Shown in pieces: positions 16,538-25,819 of a DNA stretch of 64,000 bases. Numbering within the stretch: the stretch's first letter is position 1; each line of letters opens with the position of its first letter. The stretch is from Chitinophaga silvatica (GTDB taxonomy: Bacteria; Bacteroidota; Bacteroidia; Chitinophagales; Chitinophagaceae). The DNA is taken from NCBI RefSeq assembly GCF_003419895.1, contig NZ_QPMM01000013.1, positions 1 through 64,000 of the forward strand. Direction: 5' to 3'. A model generated the notes under the pieces. It was not told where the DNA came from and did not search any database. It saw nothing but the letters and a program-made list of their open reading frames with translations. The position numbers were made by a program, and so were the translations under genes.

Positions 16538-19371
16538 TGCCTGCATTCCGATTCATAATTTTGTTCTATGTTATTATTTGTTCCTTCTTTTCTGCTGCAA
16601 ATGCGCAGAAGAAAGATTCAACATGGACAGGGCAACTGGAGGGCATAGTAAGAGATTCTGTTCATGATTATGAGCTATCGGCAGCAACCGTAGCTATATA
16701 TCTTGAAAAAGATTCTGGCGTTGTCGCTTTTAGACTGACAAATATGGATGGATCATTCAGGCTAGCTCAACTTCCGATAACACAACCGATATACTTAATC
16801 GTTAGCTACCTGGGATATAGGTCTGTTCGTCTGCCACTGGTAATTTCAAAGCAAGAACCTATAATACAGCTGGGTGAAATCAATCTACAGCAAAACAACA
16901 GAGAATTACCTACTATTGATATTACAGTACCTCCGGTAAGATTAAATGGCGATACGCTTGAATTTAATGCTGCTGCATTTAAAATGGACCAAGCTGCACA
17001 AACTGAAGACCTTCTGAAAATGCTGCCAGGAGTAATCGTATGGAATGATGGTAGTATCACCGTCAACGGAAAAACGGTATCAAGAGTACTCGTAAACGGC
17101 AAAACCTTTGTAGGTGGTGATACTAAAGTGGCTATACAAAATATTCCCAAAAAAGCAGTCGATAAAATTCAGGTATATAATACACTAAGAAACCCAAACA
17201 ACCCTCTTGATTCTTTACTGGAAGTCAATATAAAGCTATTGAAAGGGAAAGAGGTTGGATATTTTGGTAAAATCTCAGCGGGAGCAGGAACAGATAATCA
17301 TTACGAAGCAGATGGCAGCATCAATTTCTTTTCTAAAAAGAATCAGCTCTCTGTTGTTACAGCTGCTAATAATGTAAATAAAATAGCAAAAGATCTGAAT
17401 ACCATATTACGTAACAGCACATTTAAAGGTATAGGAACCAGTCTTGAATATCAACCTGAGCTTAATGTACAAGGTGTAAATTCATCTGTTAATGCAGGTA
17501 TAGCATGGCAGCATGATTTTATACCTGATATCGGAAGCATCAAAATAAACAGAATAAGATTAAATTATTTCCTGGATGATAACCATAAATCACTGTCCAA
17601 ACAATCGCAAACTCAAATAATTCTGCAGGATGGTATGGACAATACACTCCAAAGTAATAGCAAGTTTAATACAAATTCCACAGATCATAAATTTAATGCG
17701 ATCTACGAACGAAATAACGCATTTAGCACATTTAATTCAGCTGTTTCATTTAGCGGAGGAAATCTGAACAGTGTAGGAAATGAAATAATGAATTCGCTTG
17801 ATAGTAACAAAACAAATGTGAGTGAATGTCTGCGATATTCGGCTACAGATGCTAAATACCAGTTATTAAATCTAACAATAGGCGCAACAGGTAGAAAGCC
17901 AATAACCAAAATAAATTTGCGACCCGGAGATTATGAAATTAGTTATAGCCTGGTAGTTAGAAATAATGAAGATAACAGTATAAATGAACAGCAATTTACA
18001 GCATTCACTGATTCTTCCTTATCCCGGTACTACGACAGAAAATATGAGGAAAAAAAGAATGGAATTTTGCAGCAACTGGATGTCAAATGGGGTAATCTGC
18101 TCCCCTGGATGCTAGGCCCTTATAGCAAAATTTCGCTATTCAATTTAAAGATTGTAAATACACTGGAAATAAACTATCTGCAAAACATAGCCAACGTATC
18201 GGATAAACTTAAATCTCCGGTATATTATTATGTAAACCCTGACCTCACGGCAACTCAGCATAATATTGTTATTAATGAAGCACCCGGATTAAGCTTGGCA
18301 AGAAACATAATTAAAGAACTGGACAACAGGTATCAGAAAATACTGAGTGCTGAAGTAATGTTGAAGTATCAGTTTTATATGCAGCGGAATGAATCTACCA
18401 AAGAGATCCAGCAATTTAATTATAATACTGCAAAGTTTATTCCCAAATTTGTTGCTACTTATAATAACAATCAGTTTGGTTCATTTCAGGATATTTACAG
18501 ATTTTCAGCAGAGAAGAGGCAACAATATCCTACAGCCTCTCAAATGGTACCATTAACCGACAGTATTAATCAGTATTTGATTTTAAAACTGAATCGTGGG
18601 CTGAAACCTGCAGATAATTATGAAGCTTTATTTAGCTTGAATCATAATAAGATATCAGCATCCACACCATTCAATTACTATATAAATGTCACAGCTGGAA
18701 TCATCGCTGATGTTATTACAGAAGATATATATACAGACAGTGTGGGAAGAAGATCTTTTAAATATATTAACCTTGGCACCGAACAACATGCCGGAGCCAA
18801 TGCTACAATAAATAAGGCTCTAAAATTTAATTCAAAACTACTGGAACTTCAGCTATCAGCCTCTTCTTACTTTAGAAAGCGACCAAATAGCATAAACGGG
18901 CTTGCAAATATGACCAATTCTCTTAGCAATACAGTTAAGCTGGGTATAGGGTATTCAGTGAATCAGCTTATCTCTCTGAATTTGTCGCAAAACCTTTATA
19001 ACTATACAGCAGTACAAAAAAACATTAATTCTGAAAATCTTAGTAGTCGAACTTACTCAACTGTATTAAGCGCCAGTTATAACGCCACACAGAGAATTGC
19101 ATTAAACACAAATATTTCGTTCAATAACAATTCTGGATATGATGTAAACAACTTTGTGCTTTGGAATGCATCAGCTAACTGCAGGCTTACCAAAGCAAAA
19201 GATATAGAAGTAAGATTTTCTGTATTGGATTTGCTAAGACAGAATAAGGGTGTGTTTTATGAAGGAGGAGACAATATGCTAACAACAAGTACAGTGAATG
19301 TACTAAGGCAATATTATCTTTTATCGCTGTCATATTACCCCAGGAAGTTCGGAAAGAAAGCTCATAAATAG
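16537..19371 (+). CDS. Outer-membrane beta-barrel protein with carboxypeptidase-regulatory-like N-terminus
   Basis: The 944-residue product has a signal peptide (FIILFYVIICSFFSAANAQ). A carboxypeptidase-regulatory-like domain (about 30-115: LEGIVRDSVHDYELSAATVA, then YLGYRSV) is followed by a plug-like domain (PGVIVWNDGSITVNGK, then RVLVNGKTFVGGD, AVDKIQVYN). A long region of alternating aromatic strands makes the barrel. It belongs to the outer-membrane beta-barrel family related to TonB receptors. No clear TonB box is seen. It is coupled to the propeller gene before it. In this cluster it is the only visible route across the outer membrane, so it could export or import the peptides encoded downstream. 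Confidence 0.8.
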   Translation: MPAFRFIILFYVIICSFFSAANAQKKDSTWTGQLEGIVRDSVHDYELSAATVAIYLEKDSGVVAFRLTNMDGSFRLAQLPITQPIYLIVSYLGYRSVRLPLVISKQEPIIQLGEINLQQNNRELPTIDITVPPVRLNGDTLEFNAAAFKMDQAAQTEDLLKMLPGVIVWNDGSITVNGKTVSRVLVNGKTFVGGDTKVAIQNIPKKAVDKIQVYNTLRNPNNPLDSLLEVNIKLLKGKEVGYFGKISAGAGTDNHYEADGSINFFSKKNQLSVVTAANNVNKIAKDLNTILRNSTFKGIGTSLEYQPELNVQGVNSSVNAGIAWQHDFIPDIGSIKINRIRLNYFLDDNHKSLSKQSQTQIILQDGMDNTLQSNSKFNTNSTDHKFNAIYERNNAFSTFNSAVSFSGGNLNSVGNEIMNSLDSNKTNVSECLRYSATDAKYQLLNLTIGATGRKPITKINLRPGDYEISYSLVVRNNEDNSINEQQFTAFTDSSLSRYYDRKYEEKKNGILQQLDVKWGNLLPWMLGPYSKISLFNLKIVNTLEINYLQNIANVSDKLKSPVYYYVNPDLTATQHNIVINEAPGLSLARNIIKELDNRYQKILSAEVMLKYQFYMQRNESTKEIQQFNYNTAKFIPKFVATYNNNQFGSFQDIYRFSAEKRQQYPTASQMVPLTDSINQYLILKLNRGLKPADNYEALFSLNHNKISASTPFNYYINVTAGIIADVITEDIYTDSVGRRSFKYINLGTEQHAGANATINKALKFNSKLLELQLSASSYFRKRPNSINGLANMTNSLSNTVKLGIGYSVNQLISLNLSQNLYNYTAVQKNINSENLSSRTYSTVLSASYNATQRIALNTNISFNNNSGYDVNNFVLWNASANCRLTKAKDIEVRFSVLDLLRQNKGVFYEGGDNMLTTSTVNVLRQYYLLSLSYYPRKFGKKAHK

Positions 19372-19407
19372 TTTTAGATGACTAATTAACATCAATAAAT
19401 TTCACTC

Positions 19408-20712
19408 ATGAACATTCTGCCTATCGCCAACAGATCTAAGTTTTGGGGAGTCCAAAAACTTTCAGACTACGCCCTTCACTTAGGCTTGTCAATATTCCTT
19501 TTTTTAATGCTTACCATTGTATATATCCCAATAACCCATTTAGAATTTGCAGTACCAGACGACACCTGGATGTTATTGAAAAATATTGAAGTAAGGCCGG
19601 AAGCATATTCTTTGGAGTATTTCTACAAAGTATTTACTGCAATAAATGATAACCAGTATTCGCCATTGATCACCTTATACTATCACCTGGTTTATAAGAT
19701 TAATGGGTATGACCCATATTATTACCATCTGTTCTCATTTATTCAGCATTGCCTGAATGTGGCTATTATCGGAATGTTAGGATACAAATTGATGACTATA
19801 TTTAAAATCCCTAACAAAGTATTGAATGCATATATTATAGCATTGATTTGGGGTATACATCCTTTAAATGTGGAACCTACCACCTGGATAGCAGCAGTAA
19901 AAATCGGTTGGTTTTGTTTCTTCTCTTTATTATCATTTTTATATTTTATAAACGGATTTGAGAACAATAGGCATTTCAGTTTCATTATATCCACTTTCTT
20001 CTTTCTTTTATCCTGTTTCTGTAAAGAGCAATCAATTGTTACTCCGTTCATATTTCTTTCATTTGTTCTTTGCTATAAACTAAAGGAAGGGAAAGTCATG
20101 CTAAAATTTGAGAATTACCTGGTATATACAGGACTTATGTTCTTTATTACCTTCTGTTTTGCTATACTAACATATAGGGCAAATAATCTTTCATCTACAG
20201 ATTTTACTCCAATTGCTCATTATCCAATTCTTAAAAGGATAGCACTTTCATTTTACTGTCTGAATTTTTATCTCACAAGTTTCATTATTCCGATTGGATT
20301 ACATTATCATTATCCTTACCCTATTCAGCCTGATGAATCTATGCCTTTACTAATGATCATTTACCCTTTCGTACTTTTAGCATTTTTTCTTTTTGTTGGC
20401 TATATGGTAAAAAGATCAAAATACAAATACTATTATTTGTTCTGCTTCCTGTTTTTCGCATTTGAAATTTGTCTGGTATTGCAGATAATACCAATGACCA
20501 GGCCGGCGGTTATGGCAGATCGGTATATGTATTTACCCATATTCCCATTATTACTTATTGTTATTCCTTTCTTATCTGAATGGTTTTCAAAATATGCTAA
20601 TAATTATAAGATAATCGGAATTACATTCTTTTTTTTATGTTATGTACTTATAATCATTATTTACAGTCAACAACTTGTAGCCAATTGGAAATATTATAAC
20701 CTGATCATATAA
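19408..20712 (+). CDS. Multi-spanning GT-C glycosyltransferase-like membrane protein (TMTC/PMT-like)
   Basis: The 434-residue protein has about ten hydrophobic helices. The first periplasmic loop holds DDTWMLLKN, an acidic motif in the place used by GT-C enzymes for metal or lipid-sugar binding. Further on are IWGIHPLNVEPTTWI and LLSCFCKEQSI, which resemble the HP-x-xVE and SKEQ signatures of TMTC/DUF1736-type O-mannosyltransferases. It should take a sugar from a polyprenyl-phosphate carrier and act on the periplasmic side. It lies directly before the two small peptide genes. The acceptor is unknown; the peptides are my candidate. Confidence 0.6.
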   Translation: MNILPIANRSKFWGVQKLSDYALHLGLSIFLFLMLTIVYIPITHLEFAVPDDTWMLLKNIEVRPEAYSLEYFYKVFTAINDNQYSPLITLYYHLVYKINGYDPYYYHLFSFIQHCLNVAIIGMLGYKLMTIFKIPNKVLNAYIIALIWGIHPLNVEPTTWIAAVKIGWFCFFSLLSFLYFINGFENNRHFSFIISTFFFLLSCFCKEQSIVTPFIFLSFVLCYKLKEGKVMLKFENYLVYTGLMFFITFCFAILTYRANNLSSTDFTPIAHYPILKRIALSFYCLNFYLTSFIIPIGLHYHYPYPIQPDESMPLLMIIYPFVLLAFFLFVGYMVKRSKYKYYYLFCFLFFAFEICLVLQIIPMTRPAVMADRYMYLPIFPLLLIVIPFLSEWFSKYANNYKIIGITFFFLCYVLIIIIYSQQLVANWKYYNLII

Positions 20713-20821
20713 GCCCTTATTTACAATAATTAGCAAGGATAAGTTAACCAGAGGCCTCTATAAACAATAGACAGGCATACCCTTTCATTTTTAAATTTTC
20801 AATCTCAAAAATTTATTTTCT

Positions 20822-21166
20822 ATGAAAGTAAACATGAAATCTCTTACGACAATGTTCGCTCTCTGTTTGTTTCTCACAGGACTAATAACCTCCTTCTCCT
20901 CTTTCAAAGCAGATCGAATCTCTTTGCTCGCCGACACAGGAACAGGAACAGGTACAGATTCTGGTTCCGATATCCCAAGCTCAGTACTGGTTTCAGGAAT
21001 AGACTGCTCCTGGAAAGAAGCAAACTATCACCCCGTTACTGGCGAGATTCTCGGATACTATATTATCACTGCTAGTTATTCTGATTGTCTTTTAGGTAAT
21101 AAAACCTGCAAAGAATCAGATATAAAACCTTGCACTATTACCAAAACCGAATATAAACCCAATTAA
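20822..21166 (+). CDS. Small secreted four-cysteine peptide with TGTGTGT tract, copy 1 (NVEALA-like)
   Basis: The 114-residue product has a hydrophobic export signal (MFALCLFLTGLITSF). A low-complexity LLADTGTGTGTDSGSD stretch follows where the signal region ends, then a conserved domain with four cysteines. Landmarks are DCSWKEA, TGEILGY, the pattern C-x6-C-x7-C, and KTEYKP at the end. It is clearly paralogous to the next gene. The layout (export signal, then an ADTG-type linker, then cysteines) resembles the NVEALA class of small Bacteroidota peptides, though the NVEALA letters themselves are not present. Two disulfides are likely in the periplasm or outside. The function is unknown. Confidence 0.65.
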   Translation: MKVNMKSLTTMFALCLFLTGLITSFSSFKADRISLLADTGTGTGTDSGSDIPSSVLVSGIDCSWKEANYHPVTGEILGYYIITASYSDCLLGNKTCKESDIKPCTITKTEYKPN

Positions 21167-21226
21167 CAGTTGTCACTTCCTTTAATACAATTAAAAGGCT
21201 ATTAATCATTCAAAATTCACATTTAA

Positions 21227-21586
21227 ATGAAAAAAAGTATAAAAATAGTAACTGCTTTCTTTGCCACATTAGTACTTCTTGTAGGAATTAATATTTCATT
21301 ATCATCTTATGGAATCTCTTTAAAAGAAATTACTGCCCTGTCTTTAACTGATACAGGTACAGGCACGAGTCCGGAAATCGTTCTTGACAACGCTGTTTTT
21401 GTTGGCGGAGAAGATTGTTCCTGGAAAGTACCGTCATATGATACTGAAACAGGTAAAATACTGGGATACACTACCTATACTGCCAACCAATCAGTCTGTA
21501 AAGTTGGTTCTTCAACCTGCAATACAAAAAATGAGCGCCCTTGTCTTGCAACTAAGGTAGAGTATAAGCCAGTTGAAAATAACTGA
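21227..21586 (+). CDS. Small secreted four-cysteine peptide with TGTGT tract, copy 2 (NVEALA-like)
   Basis: This 119-residue paralogue of the preceding peptide has the signal IVTAFFATLVLLVGINI, then EITALSLTDTGTGTSPE and the same domain: DCSWKVPSYDTETGKILGY, C-x6-C-x7-C and TKVEYKP. The four cysteines, the TG linker and the core ILGY are kept while most other positions differ, so selection maintains this pattern. A hairpin follows the stop. Confidence 0.65.
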   Translation: MKKSIKIVTAFFATLVLLVGINISLSSYGISLKEITALSLTDTGTGTSPEIVLDNAVFVGGEDCSWKVPSYDTETGKILGYTTYTANQSVCKVGSSTCNTKNERPCLATKVEYKPVENN

Positions 21587-21597
21587 TTCATTCATTC

Positions 21598-21624
21598 AAT
21601 CCTAGCCCTATCCGGGCTAGGATT
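21598..21624 (+). terminator. Hairpin after the peptide genes (partial terminator or mRNA stabiliser)
   Basis: AATCCTAGCCC (21598-21608) pairs perfectly with GGGCTAGGATT (21614-21624) around a five-base loop. No T run follows and the next gene starts 38 bp later. It could lower read-through so the peptides are made in excess over the downstream genes, or protect the peptide mRNA. Confidence 0.65.
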
Positions 21625-21662
21625 ATCACACATTTTCCTATCAATTTTAAAACTTCATTAGG

Positions 21663-22880
21663 ATGTTACAGAACCCATTCCTTCGCGGTTTGCTTGTAAT
21701 GGCTATATTCACATATGGCCTAAGTAGTTGCTCCTCCGACAATAGCTTCAAAGATGGTCAAATAATTATTCGAAATATACAACAGTTGCCAATAGATACT
21801 GTTGCACAAAGCATTCCCTTCACCCAGGTGGCCGACAGTATCAGCTATGTAAAACTGGCACCCACTCAACTCCCGGTTGGGAAAATTGAAAAGATAAAAT
21901 ATGCAGACAACAAACTATTAGTATTAGATACAAGAGTATCAAGAGCGCTGTTTGTGTTTTCAGATTCCGGCAATTTCTTATATAAGATAGATGGAGAAAA
22001 AGGACAAAGCATTACTGATTTCTGTATCGACAGCAGCCATACTAATTTATATGTTTATTACGCAAATAAACACCAGATATCAGCATATTCTTTCAAATCA
22101 GGAGAATTGATCAATACCATAAGAATTCAGGGCTTCTTTCACAATGTGGATATACTTGGAGATGATGTATTCGTACTTAGCAGGGATGGTATCACTAAGT
22201 TTGAAAATGAACCTAAAAAGTATAATCAGAACCGTATCTGTATGTTCGACAAATCTGGCACTTACCTGAAAGGATATATGAATTCACCCATATTTCCTTA
22301 TATAAATTATGGTAAGATGTATACAGTAGCTAATAATGCAGGAACCGCAATAAGCATTGTCCGATTGTATTCAGACACTATCTATGCTATCACTAAAAAC
22401 AGCATGGAAGCCAAATTCAATTTATCCCTTTCCAGGAAAACAGATTTAAGAGAGTTCTATCATTCACAGAAGGCACAGGAAGCAAATCAGTTTTTGCAAT
22501 CAGGAAATTTTTCAGGAATTTGGGGGCCCTTCTTTCAAACCTCTCAAAACATTGTCTTTTATTATACTTATCAAAGTAGGGTTTATCTATACTGGAAGTC
22601 ATTAACACGAGGTAGTCAGTTTACCATATCTTACTTTACAAATAATATTGATGGAATACCCGACATGGGTAGTATTAAACAAATAAACCAGTACGAAGCG
22701 ATTGCTGTATTGCTGCCGTTAGATATTTTAAATGCGAATCGGGCTACTATAATGGCAAAATCCCCGACCCCTAACCATAAGCTGGCATCATTAGCAGAAG
22801 GCTTGTCAGATTACTCTAATCCTGTTATTGCAATCTATCATCTTAAGTCTGCTCCAAAACAAATCCTTGCTAATAAATAA
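21663..22880 (+). CDS. Six-bladed beta-propeller lipoprotein
   Basis: The 405-residue product has a lipoprotein signal ending in LSSCSSDN (lipobox cysteine near 23). The mature part matches the same propeller family as the gene at 15275: ISYVKLAPTQLPVGKIEKI, then LLVLDTRVSRALFVFSDSG, followed by further blades. It should be anchored in a membrane, facing the periplasm or the cell surface. Two different propellers, one soluble and one lipidated, in one cluster suggest distinct positions along one export or sensing route. Confidence 0.75.
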   Translation: MLQNPFLRGLLVMAIFTYGLSSCSSDNSFKDGQIIIRNIQQLPIDTVAQSIPFTQVADSISYVKLAPTQLPVGKIEKIKYADNKLLVLDTRVSRALFVFSDSGNFLYKIDGEKGQSITDFCIDSSHTNLYVYYANKHQISAYSFKSGELINTIRIQGFFHNVDILGDDVFVLSRDGITKFENEPKKYNQNRICMFDKSGTYLKGYMNSPIFPYINYGKMYTVANNAGTAISIVRLYSDTIYAITKNSMEAKFNLSLSRKTDLREFYHSQKAQEANQFLQSGNFSGIWGPFFQTSQNIVFYYTYQSRVYLYWKSLTRGSQFTISYFTNNIDGIPDMGSIKQINQYEAIAVLLPLDILNANRATIMAKSPTPNHKLASLAEGLSDYSNPVIAIYHLKSAPKQILANK

Positions 22881-22886
22881 TCAACT

Positions 22887-23510
22887 ATGCAAAAAGAACG
22901 ACTGGTTATTATCCTCCTTTCAGTGTGTTTGCTGATTGCTACAGTACTTGCTGTTTCAGGATTCTATTATAAACCTGCCTCCAACTCTCCTGTTTCAATG
23001 GTTTTTCAGGGAAACAATTACACCTATCAGCATAACAACAATTTAAATAATGTCAGGTACTGGAATAACTATCCTTATCAGGTAATGATGAGTGAAGGAA
23101 AACTAATTGACACAACAATTAGTATTGCATGGAAAATGACCCAGGATAGTATTCAACTTATCCGACTTAGAACATCAGATCAGACAGTTTTCCTGCGGAT
23201 ACCATCAGTAGATGTCAACATATCCAATCTTGATTCTATTTGCAAGATTATCAGATTATCAAATATAAAGGTGAATATATTGGTTGATCAGACATTAATA
23301 AGAATAGTAGACTCTTATCATGCCGACGATTTGCTAAATACTCAAACGACTTATATATTAACCAAGCCACTGAATATCGAAATAGAGCATCTAAACAAGC
23401 CATATTTTTTCACACTGGATAACAGTTATCGTGTATCCGATGTATTCGTTCCAAGAATGGAAATAATGGAAGTGCTGACAAAATATCTGGCATCTCACAG
23501 CAATATTTAA
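22887..23510 (+). CDS. Membrane-anchored protein, possible thioredoxin-like without CxxC
   Basis: The 207-residue product has one N-terminal membrane anchor (VIILLSVCLLIATVLAV) and a periplasmic domain I cannot place firmly. Near the end is KPYFFTLDNSYRVSDVFVPR. This parallels FPYFFTLDSSGIVKSIFPTN in the next gene at the same relative position (the last strand of a thioredoxin-type fold). No CxxC is present here. It starts 6 bp after the propeller lipoprotein and 12 bp before the CxxC protein. I suggest a degenerate, non-redox partner of the latter. Confidence 0.4.
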   Translation: MQKERLVIILLSVCLLIATVLAVSGFYYKPASNSPVSMVFQGNNYTYQHNNNLNNVRYWNNYPYQVMMSEGKLIDTTISIAWKMTQDSIQLIRLRTSDQTVFLRIPSVDVNISNLDSICKIIRLSNIKVNILVDQTLIRIVDSYHADDLLNTQTTYILTKPLNIEIEHLNKPYFFTLDNSYRVSDVFVPRMEIMEVLTKYLASHSNI

Positions 23511-23522
23511 AAACAATAATTC

Positions 23523-24467
23523 ATGAAATCGATATACATAGCTATTATATTATTGATAGGTGTAAATCTCTTACTCGTATTGGCCAATCTGAAAGAAAAG
23601 AAAAAAAATGAACAGCTAAAGTCGACAACCGACGAGCGTTATTCATCACTTCAGGAAGTATGGAATTTTTCTCTTCAGTATTCTGGCAATATTCATGCAA
23701 ATTTTGATGCCCTTATATCAGATCAAAACAATTCATATAAACTGGGAGATTATCTGAATCATAAACAATCTATGCTGCTTTTAAGGCTACCTCAGGATTT
23801 CTGTGATAAATGCCTGGGTACCGAATTACCCAAACTTGCAAAAGTTGCCAAAATAATTGGGAAAAGTAATATTATACTCTTATCTAATCAGGCTAATTAT
23901 AATGAAATACTACAATTAGCCAGAGTAAAGGACACCACTTTTCGGGTTATGTACCTAAAAAATACAGACAAGCTTTTTTTAGATTTAAACGAAGTAGGAA
24001 GCTTTTTATTTCCGTACTTCTTTACACTTGATAGTAGTGGAATTGTGAAATCAATATTTCCTACTAACTCATCTCATCCAGAGTTATCCAACCCCTATTA
24101 TGAAAGCATTATTAAAAGATGGGGAAGAGAAAGAGATTTCAGTCAGATCAGTAGCAATCAAACGCAAATCGAATTTGATATGCAGGAGCATAACTTTGGC
24201 AGCATTCCCTCCGGCAAAGAAGCTATATGTATCTTCAAATTCAGAAATACAGGTGAGCAGCCGTTATCAATAGTATCAATAAATACAGGTTGTGGGTGTA
24301 CTGCCGCAGACTATCCGTTAACTCAGATTCCGGCTGGTGACAGTGCTTCAATCAGTATAACTTATGATGCGAAAACAGCAGGCATATTTAACCGCCCCAT
24401 TTCTGTAGTTACTAATGCCATCAAATCACCAACAATACTAATGATTAAAGGACTTGTAAAACCATAA
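23523..24467 (+). CDS. Membrane-anchored thioredoxin-like protein fused to a DUF1573 domain
   Basis: The 314-residue product has an N-terminal anchor (4-22). A thioredoxin-like domain follows with CDKC at 94-97 and the strand YFFTLDSSG. A C-terminal DUF1573 immunoglobulin-like domain (about 215-312) begins FDMQEHNFGSIPSGKEA and carries FRNTGEQPL and the characteristic TGCGCTAADY. The CxxC could make or reshuffle disulfides in the periplasm. The four-cysteine peptides of this cluster are obvious substrates. DUF1573 domains are exported and of uncertain role. The fusion of both parts in one protein is worth noting. Confidence 0.7.
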   Translation: MKSIYIAIILLIGVNLLLVLANLKEKKKNEQLKSTTDERYSSLQEVWNFSLQYSGNIHANFDALISDQNNSYKLGDYLNHKQSMLLLRLPQDFCDKCLGTELPKLAKVAKIIGKSNIILLSNQANYNEILQLARVKDTTFRVMYLKNTDKLFLDLNEVGSFLFPYFFTLDSSGIVKSIFPTNSSHPELSNPYYESIIKRWGRERDFSQISSNQTQIEFDMQEHNFGSIPSGKEAICIFKFRNTGEQPLSIVSINTGCGCTAADYPLTQIPAGDSASISITYDAKTAGIFNRPISVVTNAIKSPTILMIKGLVKP

Positions 24468-24474
24468 CCCCATT

Positions 24475-25776
24475 ATGTATAGTTTATTATACAGAATTCA
24501 GCAACAGCTTTCTAAAGAAGTTGTTTTTTTAACGATCATCATGTCTATTACTGCAGGGTTGCTGTTGTATATAGCGATGGTTCATTTTAGGATATTTGAT
24601 TTTTACCCCGACTCAGAAACCTTGCTTCAATGGGATGCCAGATGGTATGCTAATATAAAGGACAATGGTTACTATTTCGATGCTAACGACAAAAGTTCTG
24701 TTGCCTTTTTCCCTATGCTTCCAATCATATGGTATCTTACACAATTGGATCCCGTTGGCATGTCTATAATCAATACGGTATTATTTCTCGTAGGATTCTG
24801 TTTAATCGGCAAACATTTAAATCTTTCTTTCAGACAAGCAACATTATTTATCACTTTACCTGGTTTCTATTTTTATATAGTTCCTTACTCAGAAGCATTA
24901 TTTTTTCTGGCATCAGCGCTATTATTAATTGGGTTAGATAAAAAGAATAATTATCTTATAACAACAGGTCTGGTAATCGCTAGCCTTACAAGATCCATAG
25001 GGATGCTTTTCGCCTTTGCACTGGCATTCACTTTTCTCATTCAATATCTCCGAAACAGACAAAAGAGAGCAATTATTTCATTAGGAATTTACATTCTTCT
25101 TTTGGTTGCTTTAACCATAGCTGTATTCTACATCCATTACATTTATACAGGTGAATGGGGCGTCTTTTTTAAAGCACAAAAAATGTGGAACAGAGAATTA
25201 AGATGGCCTGTATTTCCTCTAACAACGATTTCCGGAATCAGAATGTTATGGATGGATGGTCTGGCATTGCTGGTATGTATGCTAGCTTTTATTACAAGTA
25301 GTAAAACTTTATATAATCATGTTTTCAGCAAGGAGAAGGAGAATGTAGCGATGTCTGAAATTTTTTCTATGGCTTTCCTGGCTGTTACCGGAGTGGTGAG
25401 CATTCTATTTAGTGGGGTATGGCAAAAAAATGAGGGCACCTCATTGCTAAGCTTAAACAGGTTCATTTTCGCATCACCATTTCTCATTTTCTTCCTGCGC
25501 TACCTTTTATTTTCCCACCCCTTTAAGAGAAATTTCAAAGCCGTAATACCCATATCTATGCTAATTACCTGGCTTGCAATTGGAGCATATAAAACACTAA
25601 ACGGACATACAGTTTATTCGCAAACATTGCTTTACTTTTTTAATATGACAATGTTTGTTTCCTTGTACATCTTTCTGAATAAAATTAAAATCCTGAATTA
25701 CATCGTAGCTATTATCCAGCTAACGATAGGAATATTTCTGTTTTATCTGTTTCAAAATTCTTACTGGGTAGGTTAA
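24475..25776 (+). CDS. PIG-V-like GT-C mannosyltransferase, multi-spanning membrane protein
   Basis: The 433-residue protein has about ten membrane helices. The first external loop holds LLQWDARWYANIKDNGYYF and then AFFPMLPIIWYL. This is the WD-x2-WY...GY...FFP-x2-P pattern of the PIG-V/Mannosyl_trans2 family, polyprenyl-phosphate-sugar-dependent transferases. It starts 8 bp after the DUF1573 gene and is followed by a GT2 that would make the lipid-linked sugar. It is the second GT-C enzyme of the cluster, so two sugars could be added to one acceptor, or two acceptors modified. Confidence 0.65.
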   Translation: MYSLLYRIQQQLSKEVVFLTIIMSITAGLLLYIAMVHFRIFDFYPDSETLLQWDARWYANIKDNGYYFDANDKSSVAFFPMLPIIWYLTQLDPVGMSIINTVLFLVGFCLIGKHLNLSFRQATLFITLPGFYFYIVPYSEALFFLASALLLIGLDKKNNYLITTGLVIASLTRSIGMLFAFALAFTFLIQYLRNRQKRAIISLGIYILLLVALTIAVFYIHYIYTGEWGVFFKAQKMWNRELRWPVFPLTTISGIRMLWMDGLALLVCMLAFITSSKTLYNHVFSKEKENVAMSEIFSMAFLAVTGVVSILFSGVWQKNEGTSLLSLNRFIFASPFLIFFLRYLLFSHPFKRNFKAVIPISMLITWLAIGAYKTLNGHTVYSQTLLYFFNMTMFVSLYIFLNKIKILNYIVAIIQLTIGIFLFYLFQNSYWVG

Positions 25777-25819
25777 ATCATGCTAACTAACATATTGTAC
25801 CAATTAAAATATAACAGTC

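Noticed and set aside
20941..20960. ACAGGAACAGGAACAGGTAC as a regulatory tandem repeat or CRISPR-like repeat
   Set aside because: It is the in-frame code for the Thr-Gly linker of the peptide, with too few units and no spacers.
15275..22880. Peptide cluster as a SusC/SusD nutrient-uptake locus
   Set aside because: There is no SusD-like protein, no FecR/sigma pair and no glycoside hydrolase. The barrel lacks SusC landmarks and the small peptides would be unexplained.
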